Positions 14,443 to 27,142 of a stretch of DNA of 64,000 nt are shown one piece after another. The stretch is from Antedon mediterranea. Its lineage: Eukaryota > Echinodermata > Crinoidea > Comatulida > Antedonidae. The stretch lies in assembly GCF_964355755.1 (NCBI RefSeq), contig NC_092672.1:36020501-36084500 (forward strand), written 5' to 3'. Numbering within the stretch: the first letter of the stretch is position 1; every line of letters starts with the position of its first letter. The notes beneath the pieces are model-generated. The model was given only the letters and a program-made list of their open reading frames with translations. It did not search any database and was not told the DNA's origin. Both the position numbers and the translations under genes were made by a program.

Positions 14443-15105
14443 TATGCATATCATTAAAGGCCTAACATATTTGTATCTAATTTGCATATTTTATGAGATT
14501 ATATTTATAGGTATTGTTTGTTATTCGTTAAAACGTCGCCAATCATTTTTATATATCTTTCTTGTGACCCATCTGGCGACGGAACTGGCTGCAATGTCCA
14601 TGTCCGTCATAGCCGACCTACATAGCCGACCTATCGGGCCTAAAGAATAGTTGAAGTTATCCACACTCTGACAGTCAAATAGCGAAATATGCGTGATGTA
14701 ATTCACTGAGTCAATCGGTTTTTGTTACGTTATGAGACAAGCGGGTGTTAGGCTCTAGTTTCCGTTTCACACTTTGAGTGTAAATTGCATAGCTTGTTTT
14801 AGGACTCGTCGAACCAGTTGATTTACATCAGCTACCGTGGAGCCTTTAGATTTTCCGTCTGACTTCTTCTTCACTGTGGGTGTAACACCGTGAAATTCAT
14901 GGCTTGCTGATTCTGCTGCAATCGAAAGAAAATCGTTCACTCTGCCCGAAAATTGATTTTCTTCCGCTCGAGATAACATTGCCATGTAGCTTCAGCACGA
15001 ACCAGTGATAAGCAGTGGATTTGCTTGTTCGTTGGTTAAATTTATTTAAATAATGTTCTTTACATGCATACCATTCATAATTGCTGCTGCGGAAGGCGCG
15101 CGTGA

Positions 15106-15263
15106 AGCTTGGTTCCCTCTAGGACGCAGCGCAAGGACGTAAGCGCAACGCAACCGAATTGACCAATGAAAAGCGACAGTTCGAATAATCCATCGCTTGT
15201 GGTTGGTCAAGTTACTTACGTTGTGCTTACGTCCTTGCGTTGCGTTCTAGTGGGAACCAAGCT
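15106..15263. mobile_element. MITE-2 copy, intact
   Basis: 158-bp element with about 45-bp terminal inverted repeats: AGCTTGGTTCCCTCTAGGAC at the left and the near complement ending GGGAACCAAGCT at the right. The arms are rich in GCGTTGCG and GCTTACGTCC words. The middle carries GACCAATGAAAAGCGACAG and CATCGCTTGTGGTTGGTC. No coding capacity. Confidence 0.85.
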
Positions 15264-15589
15264 GGCTCAAAGATCTTGAACCCAACACAAGGTTACGTGA
15301 GCGCATCGCGATCTGATCAACTATTCTTTATAATTGTTCAAAACCCCCGCGCGTTGCCTACACGTCGTGGGCAACCAAAGTGTTCGGCCCAAGATGTGAT
15401 TCTCAAACACGAGAGACGCGAGTTGTGAGAGGGCGTACAAAATAGTACCGTAATTGATTGTGTCATAAGCAGTATGTTCGTCTAAGGCTAATCAAAGCAA
15501 TATCTAATTGTCTTGCCCAAAGTAGGAAAACTGTTTTTCCTACTTTTAACAATGCGCTCCAAAAGAAACTGTGTCTTTGTCTCGTACCT

Positions 15590-15853
15590 CTATCAAACTT
15601 TATATGTGACAAACAAATGTGATGTGCCCATATATTTTATTTTATTTATTTATTTTATTTTATTCATTTCGGCAATAAACATAAAATAATAATTACAAAA
15701 AAAACATAGAAATATATATATATGAAATACAAGACACGAAGCCGAGGAAAGACAAAAGCATTAAACAAAACGCTGTCACTAACATAATTTGGGCATATCA
15801 CTACCATATTTGGGCACATAACACTTTTTTGTCAAACTAGTTTGATAGTGTAT
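15590..15853. mobile_element. MITE-1 copy split by a LINE-like tail
   Basis: The left arm, TATCAAACTTTATATGTGAC and ATGTGATGTGCCCATATA, and the right arm, GGGCACATAACACTTTTTTG to TTTGATAGTGTA, belong to the MITE-1 family. Between them lies unrelated sequence (15635-15787). The terminal GCTCTGTC part is not recognisable on either side. Confidence 0.65.
15635..15787 (-). mobile_element. 3' tail of a non-LTR retroelement (LINE- or SINE-like)
   Basis: Read on the minus strand it ends in TTTATTGCCGAAATGAATAA followed by AATAA/AAATA-type simple repeats, with CTTTCCTCGGCTTCGTGTC upstream. That layout, a short unique 3' end plus a microsatellite tail, is typical of truncated LINE or SINE insertions. 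No reverse transcriptase coding remains. It interrupts the MITE-1 copy. Confidence 0.5.
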
Positions 15854-18800
15854 TGACTTAGAAAGAAAAAGTTGACTGATTGTTCGTTGGTGGATCTCTT
15901 TAAAAAAATTTGGTTTAACGGTTCGATTAAAAAGTTTTTATTCCACATGGTGAATTCGTTCTAGTATACTGTTAATAAACTATAATATCCGATGGTAAAA
16001 TTATTATTAAAAGCATCATTTCTTTATTATAGGTATTTCACTGGTCTATGCCTATGTGATACTTTGACGGCCTATCGATTGTAAACGACGTCGTCGTCGC
16101 CTCCCGGCATCATGAAACATTTTAAACCCCTTAGAATTCAACTCATCGATTTTATGTAAAATATCCATTTTACAGGTAAACTATTTTGTTTGTTTTGCTT
16201 TCTGTCGGCCTATCCAAAGTTGTATCTGGATTGTACTTTTATGCACACAACCGATTTGCACTCACGCAATACAAGGGTAGACTATAGTTGTGGCGCCGTC
16301 TCCCCGCTGTTTTACCGATCCGATCCGTTCTTCCTTTATAAGGTGTAAATGCTCAATATACGTGTATTGATGAATACAGTGCTAAGACGTTGCAATTAAT
16401 TCACGCCTCGTGCGTCAACAAGCAAAAGAAAAAATCAGACTTAATTTGTATATTACACATTGAGCAGAGACAAAACGAACTCGTGAATAAAAGGCGTCAT
16501 GACTTTGTACAAAATAAGAATGAAACGGATATCATTTGCAAACAGAATTTCAAAAGTTAAACCACGAGTTATTGTTCGTTGTTTGATTAACTAGTCATAA
16601 ACACAACTTTATTTCCCTCTCTTTATATTGTTGTTGGTTTTATTTTTATCCCTCCAGCAAAACATCAAACGCGTTTGAATTGGCGTCAGCATCGAGTTAA
16701 CGCGTTAAACGCAAACGCATTGTGGCACTCACGTATCGGTATACTGTATAACAAAATACAATTATTTTAATTTAAAATAAAAATAAGAAATATTATCTTT
16801 AGTTCATTCAATCAACTATTTGCTAAAATTTATTCTGGGAAAATAACATTTAGGCCTATAAAGAGAAATATCTAAAAAATAATTATGCCATTGTCACCAC
16901 CATTTTTCTACCCATACAATAACCGTATCACATTTAATAATATTATTCATGGATTTGACCACAACAGAATTTTAGCTGTGTGGATGGTTATTTTAATCAA
17001 GATCAGGCCAGTTGCAGGCTCGTAGCCAGGGAACGAATCCCCTATACTGAAGTGCCCATATAATCTGGACACCGCAGCAAAAGTGACGATTTTTGCGTTT
17101 CTTATTGTTATTATAAATATCCTTGTTATGTTATTGCAAATTGGACGAACAAAAGTATTTATATTTCGTCATGATCATGATCCTCAATACGTGTTTGTTT
17201 GTTAACACGACTTTGTCCAAACCGTCACTTTGTTTTCCATTTATTCAACAACACAATACCTAGTATTATTATTATTGCACCGGGTGTGTGATGGTCTCTG
17301 TGTCAACACAAACTTTCGTTATTAAATCCGCTAATAATTTAAACGTAATGTTCATGAGTATCTTTTACTGTTGGAATGATTTGATTCTCGATTTCAATTG
17401 TTGATGATTATGAATGTTAGATAGACTCTTTGGAACCGGAATGAGCAAATACCCAATAAATAGATAATGAACAGACCATCATTATTAACGTTTTTTGTTG
17501 AATTTACGACAGAATGCAATATATTGATTTGTTTCGCCACAAATGTCTCCTTTTATCGCTCCTTTTGTGAATCTTCCATCTCTGATTTTAAAAAAACAAC
17601 AATCAGATGCTTTAATAGCTGTGTTATTCATAAATTCTGTTATGTAAACATACGGAATACAAACAGATAACCGATTGTAATCGTAATGATGCGCCGCCAA
17701 GATACATCTCTTTCTCTCCGAACGAAACAGAAAGTTTTAATTGGAAAATCTTCTCACCAATCAGCGATGCAGATAAGGCGCGGTTGGCTCTCCATAGTGT
17801 CAGATTTCATGCTTTCGTGCGTATTTATGCAATATGATATTAACGATGAAATTTAATCTGTGAATTTGGCTGAGAAGGTGGTCGATGTGTCGCTGTCTAT
17901 TCACTACACGCATTTACGCAACACCCTTTAACACCATAGCTGTTACCGCAACATCGCATGGAGCCAATATTCCAAGGGCTATGGATTTTCACGGCGGGCC
18001 AGACATAGTAACACTGCGCATGTGTCGGTCGGATTTTGTCGATTTTCTGCAAACAAAAAGTGCAAAGACGCGCATTTGGATGAATCAGACTACAGAAAAA
18101 ACGAAATTACTGAGAAAAAAATCAAAATAATACCAATTCAGAATTTTATTAAAAGAATTACAAGAGTTAACGAATATTTTTTATAAACTCTATTTGTCGA
18201 CGCGAATGTAGCATTAAGATCGAAAGCAATACTGTCGACAGCGCCATAGATAAAAATGTATAGTTAATTAGTAGAAATGATAGCCAGAAATGAAGAAGAT
18301 ATCAAATATGATATTTGAATGGAATAACAAATATTATCAATCGATAGGAGGGTATTCTGCTGCACTATGTGTGGGTATCATTATAATGTTTTTTCATTAC
18401 TTTATTGAGTGTCTGTATATAGTATTTAGTGTTTGGTTTAATAAGAATTGTTACAAAATATTTTATTCGGTGAGCAATTTGTAGCGTAACTTGGTTTAAA
18501 TTCGAACAAATACAATGTCACAGAGTTTAACAATAGTAATTTGATATGATAAACACTTAAGAAAAAACGATAGAAGAACACCGCATCAATTAAGATCAAA
18601 CTAAGGATGAGAATGAGACTCTGGACCACGCAGCAAAAGAGAGCAAGAATAATGAGTTGGTTTTAAAATTAATCTGACAAAAGCAAACGAATTCAAACAA
18701 TTCCACGAAGAGAGATACGCGCGCGCGTAGACTTTTTTCACCAATCACAGCTGAGGAAACAAGAAAAGAAAATGTGAAATGTTCCTACCAAAGAGAACAA

Positions 18801-18885
18801 ATTTATATTGACTTAAGTGCAAATAGGCCTACATAAGCAGGTTCACACTACGACATAACCACCAAACTGCAAATAATTTAACTAA

Positions 18886-19102
18886 TCTCGACGCCTTGGA
18901 TCATTCTTGCGTTGCGCCCACGTCGTTTGCGTTGCGCCCACGTCGTTTGCGTTGCGCCCACGTCGTTTGCGTGGCGCCTTCGTCGTGTGCGTTGTGCATA
19001 CGTCGTTTGCGTTGTTTCTACGTCGTTTGCGTTGCGCCCACGTCGTTTGCGTTGCGCCCACGTCGTTTGCGCCGTTATTGCGTCCAAAGTGAGAACCAAG
19101 CT
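18886..19102. mobile_element. MITE-2 derivative containing a 20-bp minisatellite
   Basis: The right end, GCGTCCAAAGTGAGAACCAAGCT (read 19080-19102), is the MITE-2 terminus, and the unit of the internal array is MITE-2 arm sequence. The left end (CGACGCCTTGG) is degenerate. Confidence 0.6.
18911..19070. repeat. 20-bp minisatellite, 8 copies
   Basis: Unit GTTGCGCCCACGTCGTTTGC; five of eight copies are perfect and the three middle ones differ by a few bases. Because 20 is not a multiple of three and the unit lacks stops, several frames on both strands stay open and give false 60-113-codon frames. Confidence 0.95.
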
Positions 19103-19360
19103 GTAGGGGGAAATATGTTTAGTAAAACCACTGGCGCATCCGTTTTGTTGTTGTTTAGAATTAATAGTGTTATAAACATTGATGTATGGCAGTAGTACTT
19201 TAGTGATTATTATACGCATTATCGAAATAATGGTATTTTGACTATAATTGGTGTGTTGATGGCGATAATGTGACTAATTACAGTTCTGACACTTTTTAAA
19301 GATAATTGCTGACTGTTAACGACTCTCATTCATTTGATGGTATTTATGTATGAGTGTATG

Positions 19361-19707
19361 AGAGCTGGAGAGCGTAAAGCTCTGTCTACACTATCAAATA
19401 CTGTAGTTTGACAAAAAAAGTGTGATGCGACCATATATGGCAGTGATATGCTTAAATATGGTAATGCGAGAGCTGGAGAGCGTAAAACTCTGTCTACACC
19501 ATCAAAATAGTTTAACAAAAAAAGTGTGATGTGCCCATATATGGTGGTGATATGCTTAAATATGGTAATGCGAGAGCTGGAGAGCGTAAAACTCTGTCTA
19601 CACCATCAAAATAGTTTAACAAAAAAAGTGTGATGTGCCCATATATGGTAGTGATATGCTTAATCACATTTTTTTGTCACATAAAGTTTGATAGTGTAGA
19701 CAGGGCG
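19361..19707. mobile_element. MITE-1 copy with tripled left end
   Basis: The flank-plus-left-terminus unit (AGAGCTGGAGAGCGTAAA then CTCTGTCTACAC) occurs three times at 19361, 19469 and 19573, periods 108 and 104. A single right terminus, AGTTTGATAGTGTAGACAGG, lies near 19685-19704. The second and third units share CACCATCAAAATAGTTTAAC and are nearly identical, which points to recent tandem amplification. Confidence 0.8.
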
Positions 19708-20587
19708 GGCAATGTTCGAGAAAGAGAGGAAGATTATTAAAAGAGAAAATCATTGACAAGAATCACATTCTGATTTTGGGCAAGTGAGGAAAAGCAGGTT
19801 CATCCCATTGCATTCAATGTTATTAAAAATATTTCACCATGATTGTTCGAATTTGACTTTTATTGGTCAATTTAGGTGGAAATTTAGCTGGGTTAATTTG
19901 ACCAAAAGTCCAGTGTGATTGTGGCTTTATAGCTGGCCTACATGGTGACTACCGTACTTGGACCAATCATTGCGTATATATTGTACATTTAAATGCGACT
20001 TACGACTCATCAGAGTCAATACACAATTATCTATATATAAATTGTATTTAATTTTTCTTGTATCTCAGACTATATTACAACAGATTCATGTCTACCAAAC
20101 TGCCTGTCCCCTTATTTTTGACATGCATTGTTTAGCTCTTTGAATATTGTATCAAAACTCAATTCTTTTTACTTTGCATTAATTTAACTTTATTGGTTAA
20201 TATTTTCCAGTCGGTCGTCTGTCACATGTCATGTGATTTGGTCACGTGGTTATCGGCCATTCACCCTCACCACTTTTAAAAAATTCAAAATCGATAAAAA
20301 AAAAGTATTGTCTGTTTACGAATTCTGATCATGTATAAAACCTACGAATACTTGAAAATATAATCCTGGAAGTATATGCCTAGGATCTCAAATATCGTGA
20401 TGGCGCAGAATAAAACTATTAAGTATTATAACAAATACTACAAAAATAAACAAATATTGTTCACTTCAAGTCACCGTCTTCAAGCGTGATAAAAAGTTAA
20501 ATAGTCTGGTAGAATGTTGTGTTTGAGAGATACACCCAATCAACTCACGGATAGGTCCATTGTATACTAGTATATTAGCTTAAAACT

Positions 20588-20858
20588 AACTTTTGATATC
20601 CTATATAGACCTTATAAAAACCTAAGATGCACTGATTATGTTTAAATAATATAAAACTAACTCCAAATAACGAGAAACAAGCCATGATGATCAAATAAAG
20701 ATCGAAACGTTGAATCATGGCTTGCCTCTCGTTATTTAAAATTAGTTGGTTATAGCAGGGAAGAGTTTGTAATTTAACTCTTCCCTGGTTATAGTTGTTA
20801 TTTAAACATAATCAGTGCATCTATTGGTTTTTATAGTATATTAGGATATCAAAAAGTT
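20588..20858. mobile_element. MITE-3: 271-bp foldback element
   Basis: The arms of about 70 bp are imperfect complements: AACTTTTGATATCCTATATA on the left against the complement of TATTAGGATATCAAAAAGTT on the right, sharing GATGCACTGATTATGTTTAA. Inside are two smaller hairpins: AATAACGAGAAACAAGCCATG with its complement, and GGGAAGAGTT with AACTCTTCCC. No target duplication is evident and there is no coding. Confidence 0.8.
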
Positions 20859-23737
20859 CGCGCGTAAGTCTAATTAATATTCATTCGGATCCGTAAATGA
20901 TAGTCTTATTTATAATTATTTACTATACTAATTATCCTGGAAAACCTTACGTTTGAATAGATCTGCAAACATCTCCTTGATCTAGCCAACGCAAAGTCGC
21001 GATGGCCTGAGGAGCATTTGCATAAGATGATGCATTGGGGCTTTTAATACTAAAGACAACAATTTCAGGATATACACTGATGATAAATGGTAATTAAATA
21101 AGGTTTGTTGTAGAATATGGACTGATTCTACTCTGTATCAATTTAGCTGTGTTAGCTGTGACAGTTAATGAATCTAATTACCACAGAATACGTTCGATTA
21201 TTAACAACTCACGGTAAACGCACGCCCTCGAATGATCGTGAGTAAACGCTGAATCTATCATAATTACCATCATCTTCGAAGGCTTAGATAACACTTGCAT
21301 GTGAAGCTCTAGGGCAGTGATAATGTCCGCTATTATTACAAAGTGGGTGTTTTGCATTTGCGCTTTTGAAATAATTTCTCGAAATGGATGGTGAATTACT
21401 ATTTAAGATTTGACGTTTTGTGTGAATAGGAATCTCATTGGAAAGGCTTATCGCACTTATGATTCACGTTATAGTGTAAGATAATATAGTCTAACTTGAA
21501 GTCGGCCCCGGGCGTTATTTCGTACGAATTATGTATTTCTTGTCATGTATGGATTTCGAATTAAGACCCTTTCACATCTATTTTGATTTGATGTGTCGTG
21601 ACGATGCGAAAGGAAGCCATACCTTCTCGTGTAGCCATGAATCTAGGAGGTTTGTATCGGCTTAGCGTCGTCTCATATGCCAGCAATTCGCCTCCTATCC
21701 TGTCCCAAGCAATCGATTGACATATCAGCTAGCTTTTAGCTTGTTACTTCATCTTACATCTTCAACCAGGCTTTATTAATATTTTGTGATAAAAACGTAA
21801 CACAATACCTGCCTAAAATCACCACTGTATGCATTAATCAGTACTTTTGCATTCAAACGGAGACTAAATATGCAGTCAGCACACATTTAATGTCATTTTT
21901 ACATTACTTTTGCAGATGTAGTGATGGGAGGTTTTCAAATAGTCGTTTTTAATTTAGTAAGAAACGAACTAACATAGTTATATTTTTTTTATGATGGATT
22001 AGACAAAGACGAGATGCAATATTCTCCGCGACTACAGATTCAATTTGTAACGAATAGTGTCTCTATTGTCCAAACCTTTGATTCCAGTTGATCCAAAACC
22101 CATTGAAACGCCAAATAAAAACGAAATTAATCCTATAAATGCATATTCATGATGTTTTTATTACGTTGTTGTTACTATCAATTAAATAAGATTTGACAAT
22201 GAAAGTTGGATCTCTTTGTTTTGCTTGACTGTATGACGTCACCTATATTAATATTCGTTATCATTGTTATCTGCCCCTTCCTCCCCTTTGCGGCTATTAG
22301 AACAGATACTATTAAATAATAATTTGTGACGTGAAAAGGGCGCAAACAATTAGAACTCATACAATTTCAAATCGCGCGATTACAACAATGTAATAATAAT
22401 AACACGAAATATAGACTAAACAAGTTTTACCTTTTATACATTTTGTAGGCCTTAACGGTTTTTAAATTTTGAAAAAATATTTTTAACAGTTTTATACGGT
22501 TTTAGATATTGAACAATATTTTTAATATCGTTTATTATTATATTTTTTTATTCATAAAACTTTACTTGTTGTAGGCCTATGTGCAATGTGATTGTTTTAT
22601 TAAATAAATGAATAAATCTGAATCAGTAGCCTATTTAAAGAAAAAAACATTTTTAGCTATATTTTTAAAATTAAATATTTAATAAATAAAATAAAAACGT
22701 TGTGTGTTCTGCGATAATATGTATATAAAATATTTATTTTAACAGATTTCTTTTGTAAGTATTCCTTTGTATACAAACTGTGCGCCCGAGCTTTACCTCA
22801 CTGAGACAATTCGCACTGTTGCCAACGTATGGTTTATAACAAAAGAGCCGGCTAAATTCAGGTGACAGGTGGGTATTTATCTGGTAATTGAAGCTAATTT
22901 TTACCGTTAATACACATTCACTTCACGCCAAGCCAAGCCGGGTTCTCCGGTAACTTATCGCTGTAGGTCTGTGTAAACCAAGGTGGACTGCTTAGGCCTA
23001 GAGTTGGGTGTTTGACCAGGGCGCGCGACCAGGGCACCTGTTTCCTGTTAGTTGTCTTAACTTATTACATCAGTGTGCGTTGTTGATTTAACTATTTAGA
23101 GGTGTGAAAGAAGAAGCGGTAAATTTAGCAGAGATAGATATCATTGCACCTCAGTATTACTACATTACGGAATTGATATCAAGAAAATAAAATACCGACC
23201 TATAACACGGGAGGTCAAACGATATAATATTTTATAAGAGAGAATGAATGTCATTGACCCGTGGGCTGCAAAATGTATTTCACATGTAGGAGGACTATTT
23301 CTTAAACTCATGCTTAAATAACCGTTTGTGACACAATGTGTACGCACGCGTAAAAATCGCCATTTATTATTTTTTACGCGCACATACATGATCATGTCAC
23401 TGACGGAATGTGTATGATAATTTTAAATTGTTTGATTGGCGTGTAGGCCTACTACTGCAAGAAAATTGTCATCTGCTACGTGTATTTAAAGTTTTTAAAG
23501 AGGATGAGGCCATAGACTTAGTATACATCATATTTATAACATGATATACAAGCCATCCAAGCACGTGGCGCCCTGTGTCATACCGTGGTCGCCCCACGAC
23601 AAATCATGTCGCCCCTCGTCGCGTCATGTATATGAACATTAAAACATAATATGAAACTTGATTACTGTAGTAGTGTTGTCTCATAAAAACGAATGCACCA
23701 ATTAATGATTATATTTGTATCCCCGGTCGTCTACATT

Positions 23738-23982
23738 TACCGCGTGTGTTGTCCCCGTCCTCCGCGCGACAAACGTCAGACGCAGCGTGTCTAATTGCTA
23801 TGTACAAAATAATAGGCCCACATTGTGTACCGTGTGTTTTCCGCAGCCTCCGCTCGACAAACGCCAGACGCATCGCGTCTAAATTGCTCTATATACAAAT
23901 AGGCCTACATTGTACCGTGTGTTGTCCCCATAGTCTCCGCACGACAAACGCCAGACGCAACTCCTCTAAATCGCTTTGCATA
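23738..23982. repeat. ~85-bp tandem repeat x 3
   Basis: Units start near 23738, 23828 and 23913 with TACCG-GTGTGTT. Each carries CTCCGC-CGACAAACG-CAGACGCA and TCTAAATTGCT-like blocks. A 132-codon frame (23746-24144) spans it and repeats the translated motif; I read that as a by-product of the array. Confidence 0.85.
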
Positions 23983-26105
23983 ATGTTTGTTAGTGCGCAG
24001 ATACAACAATATGTTCAATACAATCATTATCACTCATGTTCATTATCATTATCTACATTAATGTTATCGTTAGTATCATCTCCAACAAGTTACGTCACCG
24101 TCGTCGAATACAAACAGTCAGGTCCTATACAAACTGTTGTGTGAGAGCTATCGTTGTGTAGCCTTTTGTGTTATGGGTTTATTTTATGATTATGTACATT
24201 AAGACAATCTTATTGAGGATCGATAGAGCCAATTCAACGCCAAAAGCACATAATAATAAACATATTAGACGCGATTAAGGGAACATCAAGACTCGTCTGA
24301 GTACAACATTATCGGAACAGAAGACCACGAGGAGAAATATCTTATAAGAATAACTAACTCCATTGAAAAATGACTTGTAATATCATGCTATGTACGTCTT
24401 AAATATCAGCAGACGATACAGAGTGTTGAAAAGAATCGACTGTGCCGCCAAATCTAATATCGAAATCACACTTTCCCGATTCGTAAATTAGCTGTTTTTA
24501 AAAAGTGGTTTAGAATGACTGTTGATGATAAGCATAGATCAATGAGTTGTAGGCCTAGCCCTCTTCATTAAAAGCTAACTCACACTATGTATGATTAGTG
24601 CGTAGACGGGCCCATCAAGTTTAACGTGCCGCTGAATATATTCTGACTCCACATTGTACACATTATCATTAGGCCTGCGAGCTGTTTGTCCCCGGTTCCA
24701 AAATTCGCTTGCTCGGCTTTCGAGTCATTTTCACGGGTAACGTGTTGAAGTTAGCACATTACTGCGCAACACATTTGCAGTCTATGGAGCGGAACAGAGT
24801 ACTTCAATAATGCCGCCTTGTAACTTTCATTAAAATCCATCTCAGTCGTTCCATCTCTTGGCGGGAAATGTGCTAAGCTAGCCAGTTTGCCAACCGACAC
24901 CTTTCAGCTTTCTTGTCTGATATTACACTAAAATGTAGCCCTTGAGTATAATGTGTTTTTACACATTGTCGAAAGGCGTTAATGTTCTACGTCTTCGCAG
25001 ATCTCTCTATTAATATGTGTGTTTCCAGTAAGATAGTTCCGAAGCACCACAACACTGCATTTTAGAATACAAATGAATAATATAGAAATAGCCGATCAGG
25101 ACAATCTATAAATTATATAAATACATGGGGTTAGGTAATTTTAGAACGTGTCGTTCGGTATTTTGAATTTTGTTCATTCATTTAAATAGAGAAATAAGTT
25201 TAGGAAACGTGTTCATGATCCTTTTATAAGCAATTATGTTTAAACATGAAGAAATAATTAAGTTAGGATTTATTTTGTTCATGGTGTAAATAAATAACGG
25301 TATACATACCATATATATTTAAATTCGTCAAAAATCGAGCTGAAGATATATTTTGTTTATTTAGATCCCCGTGTCTGAGATGATTATATCGTAACGATAT
25401 TGATTGTATTTATTTTGTTCTTTCTCTATATTGTCGGGGCCTTTTTTTGTGCTAAATTAATATTCACATTTTCAGTGTACTTATCGTTTTTGGCCTTTAC
25501 TCCTTTAGGTATCATCTGGCCTATCCTCTTCATCCATTACCTGATCATTTCCCTTATATGAACTGTGGCCAATCTTTTATTTACTTATTCATAGCAAATC
25601 AATAAAAACATCGATCAATCGTGCTTTTTAGGAGACTTTTATGATTCGCGTAGATGGATTTAGAAGGGATTTTTATCCGGTTGAAATGGCGTCTAAGTAC
25701 AAGTAAAGCCCTCCGTCATGAACCACACGAGGAGCCACGACCGAATGTATCAACTCCAGGCGTGAGTGTATGTGCTTATAACACATTAGTCAGTACTGTA
25801 TATACATTCGGTACATGACGTTTGAGCATCATGTTGTGTGCGTTTTATTGTTATCGGAATGGCTCCGTTATAATATCGTTATTATCTTGTTAAAACACTG
25901 AAAAGATAGTCTTCTAAATTTGTATATTGATAAAAACTCTAATGCGTCATATTAGATCACCTTTATTTACCTATTATCCGGTAGAACATAACAATATCTG
26001 GTACTTCGTATTTACATTACGTAGGCCTAAGTATGTACAGTACAGCCGTCGTAGGTCGCCATCGTATATACGTCGTCACCAATAGTCGTCTGAACAAGAC
26101 ATTAA

Positions 26106-26261
26106 GCTCTGTCTACACTGTCAAACTAGTTTGACAAAAAAGTGTGATGTCCCCAAATAGGTAGTGATGTCTAAATATTGTAGTGATATGACATCATCAT
26201 GTCCATTATATAGGCAGATCATAATTGTTTTTGTCACAAAGTTTTATAGTGTAGACAGAGC
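26106..26261. mobile_element. MITE-1 copy, intact, flanked by TTAA
   Basis: Best copy of the family: 156 bp with terminal inverted repeats GCTCTGTCTACACTGTCAAA and its near complement at the right end. TTAA stands directly outside both ends (26102-26105 and 26262-26265). A TTAA target duplication is the hallmark of piggyBac-type cut-and-paste, but only this copy shows it cleanly and the terminus lacks the usual CCC. Non-autonomous, no coding capacity. Confidence 0.8.
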
Positions 26262-26862
26262 TTAAGAGAAATATCATTTCTTTAATATATTTACGCCCGT
26301 GATTAGCATTTATGCCTTGTAGTATAGTAATAGGCCTATTAATTTAAACAAATTATTTTTTTAAAGCTGAAAATACTAGGTAATTATTTTTTTTTAAACA
26401 TGAAACAGAATACATCTATTTCATGTTGACAACAAAATAATTGTATAAACACATTAGAATTTTGGGCGTATCAAAGTACTCGTTCACTAACTAACAACAA
26501 GAAAGTTGAAAATGATAAAACTTCTTGTTTTCAAAGTTGATATTAATAACCAAGACGATTTATCAAAATGATTGTTTTCCTTCGATATTTCCATTTCTTA
26601 TATTAATCACCAGTATTGCAATTTTCTCCATCAGTCGTGATGGACATTCAATATAGCGATGGATAATAATAAAAATGTAAGTATACGAGTTATGATATGT
26701 TGAACCTAATAGTTACTACATGGGCACGTCATTATGGGCTTTACAATTTACCGAACTCCAAAAATTAAAGTAGTACCGTAGTTTTACTGTAAGCTTGAGA
26801 GGTCGACGTATGCCCAAATGTCACGTCGATATACGTGCATAAGGTTTATTATCCCAAATAGC

Positions 26863-26987
26863 GTGCGCAACGAACGATGAGAAGGGTTTGGGAGCAAACG
26901 TATAACGACGCGTACGTATCGTGATTTGTTGTTTATACGTTCGCGTCGTGACGTTTGCTCCCAAACCATTCTCATCGTGCATTGTGC
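26863..26987. mobile_element. 125-bp foldback sequence (possible MITE-4)
   Basis: ACGATGAGAAGGGTTTGGGA (26874 on) pairs with TCCCAAACCATTCTCATCGT (ending 26978) with a single mismatch. The outer GCGCA/TGTGC parts extend the stem. The loop region is itself rich in ACGT/CGCG words. It is found once in the window, so the mobile origin is an inference. Confidence 0.55.
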
Positions 26988-27142
26988 AATGACGTTATTA
27001 GCGAAATCAAGCTATTTCCGATAAACATCATGATACGTAGGCTACTATTTTTGTATAATATATCAGGCATTATCATTATACTTTAAACCATATTCCTCCT
27101 GTCTCTCTTGAACTTCTATTCTGTGTGCAAAGTTTTAAAGTT

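Larger units (their letters stand above)
10205..15105. other. Upstream non-coding region, part 3
   Basis: AT-rich. It contains the ~260-bp and ~102-bp tandem duplications, two CRE palindromes (10998 and 11246) and the low-stop patch at 13,465-13,801. No identified gene. Confidence 0.6.
15264..20587. other. Upstream non-coding region, part 4
   Basis: Holds two MITE-1 copies, the LINE-like tail, the MITE-2/minisatellite locus and a perfect hairpin at 15519-15546. The 81-codon frame at 17885-18130 has no recognisable motif. Confidence 0.6.

Noticed and set aside
18878-19219. Frames of 61-113 codons with Arg/Ala/Cys repeats
   Set aside because: All are translations of the 20-bp minisatellite in different frames and strands.
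23746-24144. 132-codon frame with repeated Ser/Arg/Cys motifs
   Set aside because: It follows the three-unit 85-bp repeat; the repeated peptide is a by-product.
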